Assembly (NCBI GenBank): GCA_963281255.1
Contig: OY725488.1
Coordinates: 7,537,524 to 7,601,523, forward strand
Direction of reading: 5' to 3'
DNA length: 64,000 nucleotides
From: Aphrocallistes beatrix
Taxonomy: Eukaryota > Porifera > Hexactinellida > Sceptrulophora > Aphrocallistidae
Both the position numbers and the translations under genes were made by a program. Shown here piece after piece: positions 52,668 to 61,618 of the stretch. The notes below the pieces were generated by a model. That model was given only the letters and a program-made list of their open reading frames with translations. It made no database searches and was not told where the DNA came from. The stretch's first letter is position 1, and each line of letters starts with the position of its first letter.

Positions 52668-55261
52668 ATGGCTTCGAATCACATCACACATAGGTTTATT
52701 GTGTTTTTATCACTCCTGCTTTTTTTCTATCAAACCGCTTCTCAGTCAATTGAAGCTCAACGTTCCACTTGTTCAGTGCACACCAGCTGTTCACAATGTA
52801 TCAAAGCTGCCACTTTTTGCGCCTGGTGCACCTCTCCTTTCTATAACTCAACGCGCTGTATTCCCATAACGGACGAGGACGCCTGCGAAGATAATTCTGT
52901 GCTAGATACGAATCGCAGATTTATCCAGTTTCCCCAGTCATCTGTACAACTACTGCAGGATGCCCCACTCGGGTCTAAAGACGGCGATCAAATCATTCTC
53001 ACTCAACCGCAGCGCGTCAAGCTCCAGCTGAGACTCGGAGAGACCACTTCGTTTAATATCACTTCGTCTCCAGCGCCCGGCTACCCCCTCGACCTCTACC
53101 TCCTGATGGACCTGAGTTCCAGCATGAAAGAGGGATTTCGCCAGATCCAGAGCATCTCGCACGAGCTAGTGGAAACAGTGCGGAATATCACGAGCGACTT
53201 TGGTTTAGGGATGGGGAGTTTTGTTGATAAACCTATTGCTCCTTTCAGGTACGAATAATTTAGTTGTTTTTAAGCTCATTCTCATACTATATTGCTGCGA
53301 GATAAGTTGATCGTTTATTTTTTAGAGATGAGAGTTTCAATCGAATAGAGGAGCCCTGTCCTCGAGACCCCACATGCGTCCCCACCTACGGATTCCACCA
53401 CTCCCTCAACCTTACGGACAACTTCACACTCTTCAACGATACACTCTTCTCCCAATCCTTCAGTAGGAACATCGACCACCCGGAGGGAACCGGGGACGCC
53501 ATCATGCAGTCAGCGGTCTGCACGGAGCACATCGGCTGGAGAACGAACAGCCGCCATCTCATCTTGTTGGTGACTGATGGTGCATTCCACATCGCGAATG
53601 ACGGACTCCTGGCTGGGATTATCGAGGCTAATGACGGGCAGTGTCACCTGGAGTACGAAGCTGGCGACAGTTTCGCGAACTACGTCAAATCCACGACTCA
53701 GGACTACCCTTCAGTGGGGCAGCTTGCCAACAAGCTGCAGGAGAACAACATCTTCGTCGTGTTTGCTGTGGGAGGGGACCAGGGGAACGTCGATCTGTAC
53801 GAGACTCTCTCGCAGGTGCTGGGCAGATCTTGGGTTGCGAGGTTAGAGGAGAATGCGAACAACGTGCTCGACATTATCAACGACGCGTACAGGTCTCTGA
53901 GTCAGAACGTGAACATAGAGATCCAGCAGGTGCCAGGTGTCCGCATCTCCGCCACTCCTCTCTGCGACCAGGTGAGTGCAGATGGAAAGGATTGCGTCGG
54001 GATCAACCTGGGGGACCAGGCTCAGTTTCAGATCGACGTGACCCTGGAGGAGTGTCTCTCCCAGTCGGCGCTCAGCCAGATCAACGTTCTCCTGTATGGA
54101 CAGGTGGACATGGAGATTGAAGCTCTCTGCTCTTGCCCCTGCGAGGGAGAAGCAGTGCCGAATTCCGCGGAGTGCTCAGACGGGAATGGAACCGCAGTGT
54201 GCGGGGTGTGTGAGTGCAACCCCGGGAGGTTCGGAGACAAGTGTGACTGCACCGGGGAGGCGCCTGAGGACGTGAGCTCCTGCGTGAAGCCAGGCACCAA
54301 CTCTGTCTGTTCGAAGCACGGGCAGTGCGTGTGCGGAAAGTGTGAGTGCGAGCAGAGCAACGGAGACGGTTTCTACGGCCAATTCTGTCAGTGCAGTGAC
54401 AAGTCGTGCGGGCGTTTTAACGGAGTGCTGTGCGGAGGAGAGGAGAGAGGCTCCTGTGAGTGTCAGAAGTGCGTGTGCAAATCTGGCTACCAAGGAGACG
54501 AGTGCGAGTGTAACCTCGACGACTCCCCCTGTATAGAGAGCAGGAGCGGACTGGTGTGCTCGGGGAAGGGAAGGTGTGAGTGTGGGCTGTGCAACTGCGA
54601 GGCTGGATACCTGGGAGAGTTCTGTCAACAGTGCAACGACGCGACTCTTTGCAGGTCCATGAATTGTGACGACAACCGCCTCTGTGCTGAGTGTGCTTTC
54701 AATATTTCTGGAGATAGCGACCTGTCTATCTGCAATCCTCAATGCATGAGCACCAGCAATCACACTCCCGTCCACACTGTCATGGATATGCACACGATCC
54801 AGAACTACACGGCCGTGGAGTGCAGAGGCAGGGTCGGCAGCTGCCAGTACCTCTACTACGTGGCCAGGACAGAGAATGGGGAATTCCTGCCAATTCATGT
54901 CAATCAAATTGGAATCTGTGACCCAGAGTTCCCTTTCTGGTACATCATTATCGGCATCGTCCTGATCGGACTCTTGATAGGCTTCATCCTGATCGTCGTC
55001 ATCAAACTGATCATATACTACCGCGAGTACCGCGAGTACAGGGATTGGGATAAAGAAGTGAGAGATGCCATCGCTTCAAAGTTCGTTGAAGCTCCGAAAG
55101 AATTTCACAAATCCGTGGTCCAAGAGACAACTAACCCCGCATTCGGACTGAAGAACAAGCACCCGCTCGATATGACCAGTCTGTCCGGCTATCAGCTCGC
55201 CAATTCCGGAGGGGTCGCCCAGACCAAGTACGCCCCTCTCCAGGAGTCCACTACCATGTAG
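52668..55261 (+). CDS. Integrin beta subunit, two exons
   Basis: Exons 52668-53248 and 53326-55261 give 838 residues. It would pair with an alpha subunit for cell-matrix adhesion. Features: signal peptide (FIVFLSLLLFFYQTASQS); PSI domain (CSVHTSCSQCIKAATFCAWC); beta-I domain with the MIDAS motif DLSSSM in YLLMDLSSSMKEGF (vertebrate DLSYSM) and LILLVTDGAFHIANDG; Cys-rich EGF-like stalk repeats ~490-660 (CGVCECNPGRFGDKCDC and further units); a TM helix (WYIIIGIVLIGLLIGFILIV); then a ~75-residue cytoplasmic tail. The tail has one NPxY-like site, NPAF, in place of the usual tyrosine motif, and lacks a clear second NPxY. The ATG at 52668 has a strong context (A at -3, G at +4) and sits correctly behind a TATA box; starting at 52572 would add 32 residues. 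Confidence 0.93.
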
Positions 55262-55916
55262 GAGTGTGTGTTTTTATTTAAGTAGCAAGGTTGGTGGTCC
55301 CAGAATAGCTTATGTGACTGCCACTTCCTGTTTGAGATTATTTCTAACCTTAAATCCCTTTCTTGGTTCAACAATCTTCATTTTAACACTTCTTCAATAG
55401 CACACTCACCCCGATATATATATGTACCTGTACTTATTTGGAGTCTGTTCCTTGTTATTTAGTTCTCTGGATGGACTAATATATTTTGTGAAGTAGCATA
55501 GATTAAACTCTATCATCCTTGGTATTAGATATGTCTTGACTTTATTTTGATTTGTAATGACTTAATTACTGATGAAGATCTTTCTAGGAAATGTTATTAA
55601 TTAATTAATTTCCTATTTTCTTTCTGTGATAAAAGATATGGACCATTAAAGAATGCAACCATCGGGGGCGTAGACACGATTTTTAAAGTGGGGAGGCTTG
55701 AGATGGGTTCCTCTAGCGCCCCTGAGAGGGTGCATAGAGAAAGCATGTATATGAACCAAAGGATCGGGAGGGAGGGCTGAGGCCTCCTCTCCTGAGTCAG
55801 ATCGGTTTACCAGGACAGTTTCTAGGGTCTTTCTAGGCATCGCTTAATAATCAGACAAATTAGTCTAACACTACCGTTAATACTCCGTTTAAACGGAACA
55901 TTTTTAGTCGTGGAAG
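55262..55916. other. Spacer integrin beta to METTL2, no gene seen
   Basis: 655 bp with no recognisable gene or repeat. A GC-richer patch at about 55665-55760 (GGGGGCGTAGACACG...) could be an old repeat fragment but has no partner in this window. Confidence 0.4.
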
Positions 55917-57008
55917 ATGGCAGAGAACTTGTGCTACGTTCATACTCCTCCAGAACAGGTCCCTCCCGCGGATTCAGACAAGTGCGAGGAGCTGGAGAAG
56001 AAGGGTACGTTCGGCACGCGGTACCTAGACACTCCTGCGCGGGTGTTTGAGCACAATGCGTGGGATGACGTGGAGTGGAGTCAAGAGCAGGTGGAAGAGG
56101 CTGAGAAGAAAATAGCACTGAACTCTTCTAGCTCGCTAACAGCCGAGGAACTAGAAAAGCACTTCGCTACCTCCTCCCAGGCTTGGCACTCTTTCTACCA
56201 GCAGCATCACGACAACTTCTTCAAGGATAGGAACTGGCTCTTAGTCTCATTCCCAGAACTAGCCAGTAAACCGACGACAGGCATTGCCAGCTGCTACACA
56301 CTAAAGCCCGGTGAAACTAAACCAGACCCCGCCAGCAGTGCTGAGGCCATTCCTCTTCCTCTCACAACTCACAAAGACACTTACTCACCAGTTCACGTTT
56401 GTACGGAAGCAGATACGGCCGCAATCCGTATCCTGGATGCAGGATGTGGAGTTGGGAATGCTTCTTTCCCAATTTTAGAATTAAATCCTACTGATATATT
56501 TATTTACGCCTGTGATTTCGCGGAATCTGCGATTAACCTTATCAAGACTAATTCACAATTTAACTCGAAGCGGCTGCACCCTTTCGTTTGTGATCTCGCA
56601 ACAGACAGTTACAACTTCCCCTTCCCTCCGTCCTCCTTCGACTTTGTCCTCCTTCTGTTCGTTCTATCCGCGGTGCCTCCTGCAAAGGCGAGTCTGGTCG
56701 CCCAGAGACTGGGCAGACTGCTAAAGCCAGGAGGAATGCTGCTTTTCAGAGATTACGGACGCTATGATATGACTCAACTCAGATTCAAACCCGGATCTTG
56801 CTTACTGCCGAACTGTTACAAGAGAGGAGATGGGACGCAAGCCTATTTCTTCACGGAACAAGAGGTAAGTCAGCTGTTTGAGACTGAAGCAGGGTTGGAG
56901 AAGGTACAGCTCATATCTGACAAGAGACTACAAGTCAACAGAGGGAAGCAGATTAAAATGTTTCGAGTTTGGATACAAGCGAAGTATAGGAAACCTTTCA
57001 AAACCTAG
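55917..57008 (+). CDS. METTL2: tRNA N3-methylcytidine methyltransferase METTL2
   Basis: 363 residues, one exon (human METTL2B 378). METTL2 methylates C32 of tRNA-Thr and tRNA-Arg (m3C) using SAM. Family blocks: FGTRYLDTPARVFEHNAWDD near residue 32, VEWSQEQVEEAEKK, and FFKDRNWLLVSFPEL. The SAM site ILDAGCGVGNASFPIL (motif I) is at ~164, followed by YACDFAESAINLIK, FVLSAVPPAK, LLKPGGMLLFRDYGRYDMTQ, LRFKPG, RGDGTQAYFFTEQE and the closing LQVNRGKQIKMFRVWIQAKY. The region between ~115 and 160 is a poorly conserved linker, as in vertebrates. It is convergent with fumarase, 140 bp apart. Confidence 0.95.
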   Translation: MAENLCYVHTPPEQVPPADSDKCEELEKKGTFGTRYLDTPARVFEHNAWDDVEWSQEQVEEAEKKIALNSSSSLTAEELEKHFATSSQAWHSFYQQHHDNFFKDRNWLLVSFPELASKPTTGIASCYTLKPGETKPDPASSAEAIPLPLTTHKDTYSPVHVCTEADTAAIRILDAGCGVGNASFPILELNPTDIFIYACDFAESAINLIKTNSQFNSKRLHPFVCDLATDSYNFPFPPSSFDFVLLLFVLSAVPPAKASLVAQRLGRLLKPGGMLLFRDYGRYDMTQLRFKPGSCLLPNCYKRGDGTQAYFFTEQEVSQLFETEAGLEKVQLISDKRLQVNRGKQIKMFRVWIQAKYRKPFKT

Positions 57009-57148
57009 CCTCGATTTAGTTTTTTGTAGTCCAAGTTGTAGAGTCAAGTTTTAAATATCATTTGAGTAAATATAATTATAAGCGATAAATAGCCTCGCAA
57101 TGAACTGAGTTGAACTACTCTGCTACAACCGAATATTCTCCTCACTTA

Positions 57149-58740
57149 TTAGCTGCACCCTACCATGTCAATTGGAGAGACCCACTCATCGAACTGCTCA
57201 CTAGTCACCAGGCCTAGGCCGAGTGCTGCTTCCTTTAGCGTCGTCCCATCGCTGTGAGCTTTCTTGGCTATGCGGGCTGCATTGTCATATCCGATCTTAG
57301 GGTTGAGAGCTGTCACTAGCATCAGAGACCTGCCTACCATCTCCTTCACCCGCTTTTCGTCTACAGACAAGTCTCGCACACAGTGCTGCCCGAAACCATC
57401 GCACGCATCCGCTAGGAGCCGAATGGAATGGAGGACGTTCTTGATTATCAGAGGTTTGAAGACGTTGAGTTGAAGATGACCTTGACTTCCCCCGACACTG
57501 ACAGCAACTTGATTCCCCATTACCTGAGCGCACACCATTGAGAGAGCTTCGCATTGAGTGGGGTTTACCTTCCCCGGCATAATGCTAGAGCCTGGCTCAT
57601 TGGCGGGTAGGACCAGCTCTCCCAGTCCACATCGCGGCCCTGAACCCAGCAGTCTTATGTCATTCGCGATCTTCATCAGTGAGCAAGCTAGCACGTTCAG
57701 AACCCCGTGCATCTCCACCATGGCGTCGTGTGAACTCAAAGCCTCGAACTTATTCGTCGCTGGTTGGAAAGGTAGCTCAGTTAGCTCTGAAACCTTGGAG
57801 GAAACTTTAGTACTAAATCCAGGAGGAGCGTTCAGGCCGGTTCCCACTGCAGTGCCTCCAATAGCCAGCTGGTAGACTCTAGGTAGCGCGTCTCTCACCC
57901 TAGCTAATCCCAGAGAGAGCTGAGCTGAGTAGGCAGAGAATTCTTGACCCACTGTTAACGGGGTCGCATCCTGGAGATGGGTGCGCCCTACCTTAACAAT
58001 GTCTTTAAAAGCTGACGACTTCTCATCGAACAATTCCTTCAGGTTGCGAAGAGATGGTATAAGTAGTTGATTGACTTCCAAAGCAGTAGCGATGTGCATT
58101 GCTGTAGGGAATGCGTCGTTGCTGCTTTGGCCTTTGTTGACGTGATCATTAGGATGAACAGGTGTCTTCGATCCTTTCTCTCCTCCCAAGATCTCGATTG
58201 CTCGGTTACTCAATACTTCATTGACATTCATATTAGTCTGCGTTCCTGACCCAGTCTGCCATACCACTAAAGGAAAATGTGTCTCTATGCTGATGTCTCC
58301 ATTCATCACCTGCTTGGCTGACTCGATAATGGCGTCAGCAAAGTTAGAATCTAGCCCGAATTCTTTATTCACTTCGGCACAGGCCATTTTAAGTAGTACC
58401 ATGGCTCGGATTACTGGACGAGGCATCCGCTCACTTGATAGTTCTCCAATGGCAAAGTTCAGTATGGACCTCTGGGTTTGAGCGCCATAATATACATGAT
58501 TGGGCACTTCAATCTCCCCCATGCTATCTCTCTCAATCCTCGTAGCCACACTGGTTGACATAGCTCTTTTGTTTGAATTTAAGTGCGGGAGACAGTAGAA
58601 TTTGAGGGTATTATGGATATTTTGTGTTAGTTCCTAAAAAATACGGAATAATAATTGATATACAAATATTGGAAACAATTGGATTACTTTAGTCAGATGT
58701 TACGTATAACTACCTGCTTTGTCTTATGTGTGCAATGCAT
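57149..58740 (-). CDS. FH: Fumarate hydratase class II, with a candidate mitochondrial-leader exon
   Basis: The main frame, complement of 57149-58561, encodes 470 residues from [13 protein letters not shown]. Fumarase interconverts fumarate and malate in the TCA cycle. Motifs: [45 protein letters not shown], the class signature [15 protein letters not shown], and a C-terminus [17 protein letters not shown]. The internal ATG corresponds to the cytosolic start seen in animals. Upstream the frame stays open to a TTTTTTAG acceptor (exon from 58633), which joins in phase to a 27-bp exon at 58714-58740 starting ATG and ending at a GTAGTT donor. This adds 33 residues (MHCTHKTKQ, then ...[17 protein letters not shown]), giving 503; human FH has 510. 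The extension is basic, but its targeting role is inference. The core enzyme call is certain; the first exon is moderately supported. Confidence 0.95.
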
Positions 58741-59206
58741 TTGAGAGACTGATTTGGTGGCGCATAAATCAAAATTGCATCTGCTGCCATATTGAAGGAG
58801 TGATAGTGGGTATGAACGTAATGGCAAGTATTGTGATTGTTGTTTCAAACGACTCAAAAACATTTCAGTTAACGAAATATTTTATGAAAGTTAGCAGCAG
58901 TATCAAAACAACTAGTAGAGAGACTGAAAGAATTAGTTACACTCACGGATATTCTCCATGTCATAATGTAATTTCATTTTAATTAACAATGCAATGCCCA
59001 CAATCCCCACATATCATTTAAACTCATCCAATAGCCTCTCCTTTTCTTTGAACAGTTTTTGACAAATGAAACTTGAATTTGCATGTTATCAGTGTACTGC
59101 AGCCAAAGGGTCTATATTTTAAAAAATATTGAAAAAAAACACCAATTGGCCTGACGAGGCTTTTTTAAAAAGTTAGTTAGACATTTTTTATGTTGAAAAT
59201 TTCTAT
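58741..59206. other. Spacer, no gene seen
   Basis: AT-rich sequence between fumarase exon 1 and the FN3 fragment. No recognisable coding or repeat content. Confidence 0.4.
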
Positions 59207-60581
59207 CTATCTATATATACACGTATTCGTATTACTTATACCGAATACACCTTGAGGGGCAGCTGATGGTACATCTTCATAGGTTTCTACTTGTATAGAA
59301 TCTGAATAGGGTCCGTTGCCTGCGTTATTTCCTGCACATAGACGTACGCTGTATTCATTTGCTTCTTCGAGATGTTCTATTATAAAATAGGTAGCAGTAG
59401 AGTTGGCATAACCCATGTACACTGAGCTGTCAAATCCTCTTCCTTCAATGATAATTAAGTAGTATAAAATGATACCATTTTCTTCTTCTGGTAACATATG
59501 GTCCCATGAAACAAGTATGGAAGTGGATCCACTCACTTCAACTGATACATTTTGTAGAGTTTGTCCGGGAGCTATTTCTTCAGTCCGATTTACAACTTCA
59601 AGACAAGGACCCATCCCAGCATCTGTGAAGGCACATATTGATATCTCATAAGCAGAGCCTTCTTCTAAGTTTGAAATTATGACATTTCGATTTGTAGTAG
59701 TGTGATTATGTTCATCTGTATCAACAAGTAGACCATGATACTGTATGAGATATCCAGTAATGATTCCGTTTTGTAGTTCTAGGTCTGGAGGCATCCAACT
59801 GAAATCCAATTTAGTTGGGTACAAACCATCAAATTGTACATGTAGTGGTGTACCTGAATGTGCGGTTTCGGTTGTTGTGACGGAGATGAATGAAGAATAG
59901 GGACCTCCTCCCACCGAAGTGTGAATTCTCGCTTTAATGTTATATTCTACTCCTTCCATCAAATCCATTAATGCGGCTTTAATTGGATTGAGTTGTGTTT
60001 GACTTGTATTGAGAACTGAAAAAGCTAAACTCTTCTCCTCTATCAATCATGTTGCTATTGTAGGTGACAAGGTAATGTGTCAAGATGCCATTGACATCTT
60101 CTATATCAGGAGGTTGTAGTAGGATGGAGATAGTGGTTGAGGTCTTAGATAGAAAGCGCACTTCTGGACTAGCTGAAGGGACGCCTTCTCGCTTTCTAGT
60201 TTCCAGTTCAGAGCTATACACGCCTACACCTATAGAGGTAGCTGCAGCAATTCGTAATGTATAATTAGTGTACTCATCCAGATTGCTTATGTCGGATAAA
60301 TTTAGTGTAGCAGAAATGGTAAGAAATCTTTCTACTCTCCTATCAGTCCTTCCGTATTGAATTGTGTAACTCGTTATAACTCCATTTCGTGTCTCTCTGT
60401 TAGGAGGTGACCAAGTTAATCTGATCGTGAATTGATCAGTAGAGTATGCTAGAAAGTCTAACGGGGGTGATCCAGGTCGATCAGTTAAAGTTATCATTTT
60501 TATAGTGTTTGATGAGTTAGCAGTTTGGCTATCGATGCCAACTACATATATTTCATAATAGAATGCGTATATTAGTATATC
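59207..60581 (-). pseudogene. Fibronectin type III repeat gene fragment with a frameshift
   Basis: The minus strand encodes the tail of one and four consecutive FN3 domains. Strand motifs recur: RLTWSPPNRETRNGVITSYT, LQPPDIEDVNGILTHYLVTY, FSWMPPDLELQNGIITGYLI and VSWDHMLPEEENGIILYYLI, each with a Y-x-h-x-h-x-A F-strand (YTLRIAAAT, YNIKARIHT, YEISICAFT, YSVRLCAGN). The frame shifts inside the second complete domain, at a five-base A run on the plus strand (60019-60023); removing one base would restore the FN3 pattern. There is no signal peptide, membrane helix or sensible start. The 3' end breaks in a domain linker, at a donor-like G/GTATAAGT. It could be an interior exon of a large receptor or adhesion protein with an assembly error, or a decayed gene copy. 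Confidence 0.65.
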
Positions 60582-61021
60582 TCACATATGATATAACTCT
60601 CATAAAAAATGACTACTTATCATTGTGTTAGGGGGGCACCATCACTCATCAAAAATTGATAAATTGAAAAATTGATTTTTTGAGCGATATCGATTAAAAC
60701 ATTAAGACAGATGTATTTAGAGATGCTACAAGTATCTACTAGCCACACAGGGTAAGCAATTGATGCGCGCTCGTTCTAACTGAAAATTCGTATTACAAAA
60801 ATACAATATTACTATTAAAGAAAAGCGAATATTCTGAGGCCCCCCCGTCACGAATTCGAGGCCCACTGATGTACCCCGGAACACGGGTTTAGAACCACTG
60901 CTCGATACGAAAGGGTGGACAGAGTTGGGAAAAAGGGGTCCGAATCCCAGACAAGTCAAAAAAATTTAGTAATCTGAAGTAACAAACATAAATATAATTT
61001 CAGAACATATTTAAGACGTTG
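60582..61021. other. Unassigned sequence with a truncated first tRNA-like unit
   Basis: Mostly non-coding. From about 60940 it contains a box-B-like end (GTCCGAATCCCAGACAAGTC) and the following spacer found in the downstream tandem units, so a degenerate zeroth unit is present. Confidence 0.5.
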
Positions 61022-61094
61022 GACTTGATGGCCGAGTGGGTTACCGCACTCAGTCAATAACAAAGCGGCGCGGGTTCGAATCCCAGATAAGTCA
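61022..61094 (+). other. tRNA-like unit 1 (Leu/Ser-type boxes)
   Basis: About 73 bp from GACTTGATGGCC to AAGTCAA, with one extra G in the D-loop region (GTGGGTTACC) compared with the other units. Box A and box B are intact. Not called as a functional tRNA because the anticodon stem is poorly paired. Confidence 0.5.
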
Positions 61095-61158
61095 ACAAAT
61101 TTTTAGTAATCCAAAGGAACAAACATAAATATAATTTCAGAACATATTTAAGACGTTG

Positions 61159-61231
61159 GACTTGATAGCCGAGTGGTTAGCACACTCAGTCAATAACAAA
61201 GCGGCGCGGGTTCGAATCCCGGATAAGTCAA
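61159..61231 (+). other. tRNA-like unit 2
   Basis: GACTTGATAGCCGAGTGGTT to AAGTCAA; the T arm reads CGGGTTCGAATCCCGG, the best paired of the three. A loop containing GTCAATAAC would place CAA (Leu) as anticodon, but the stem is weak. Confidence 0.5.
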
Positions 61232-61294
61232 CAAATTTTTAGTAATCCAAAGGAACAAACATAAATATAATTTCAGAACATATTTAAGACGTTG

Positions 61295-61367
61295 GACTTG
61301 ATGGCCGAGTGGTTAGCGCACTCAGTCAATAACAAAGCGGCGCGGGTTCGAATCCCAGATAAGTCAA
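61295..61367 (+). other. tRNA-like unit 3
   Basis: GACTTGATGGCCGAGTGGTT to AAGTCAA; T arm CGGGTTCGAATCCCAG, with one mismatch in the stem. The spacer after it diverges from the array consensus, marking the array end. Confidence 0.5.
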
Positions 61368-61390
61368 CAAATTATTAGTAATCAAAGGTA

Positions 61391-61618
61391 ATAAATAATT
61401 AAAATAAATTCAGAATCGAATATCCCAGTATAAAAGAAATGAAGAGGAAAAATCATGCAAAAGAAGAGGAATTCGCAATACAATGGAAATAAAAAGGGTC
61501 AGTCAGAATGCGTCGTCCGTACAAAAAACCACTGGACGTACAGTAATGGAACATGGTCGAGGACCTCATCTCTACATAAAAATAGAGAAGGCCCAGTGGT
61601 TGAAATGAAGGCAAACCA
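61391..61618. other. Transition sequence between the two tandem arrays
   Basis: Non-coding. From about 61510 it shows degenerate pieces of the 66-bp minisatellite (GAAGGCCCAGTGGTTGA near 61586). Confidence 0.4.

Larger units (their letters stand above)
61022..61390 (+). repeat. Tandem array of ~137-bp units with tRNA-like promoter boxes
   Basis: Three units start GACTTGAT(G/A)GCCGAGTGG at 61022, 61159 and 61295. Each has a Pol III box A (TGGCCGAGTGG, the Leu/Ser tRNA form; TAGCCGAGTGG in unit 2) and a box B (GGTTCGAATCC) about 40 bp later. The 5' GACTT can pair with the AAGTC after the T arm. The spacer (AGTAATCCAAAGGAACAAAC, then ATAAATATAATTTCAGAACA) is conserved among units. The anticodon arm does not fold well, so these are more likely tRNA-derived SINE heads or tRNA relics in tandem than working tRNA genes. 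Confidence 0.75.

Noticed and set aside
61022-61367. Three functional tRNA genes
   Set aside because: Boxes A and B are good but the anticodon stem does not pair well and the acceptor stem pairs over only about five bases. Described as tRNA-like units instead.
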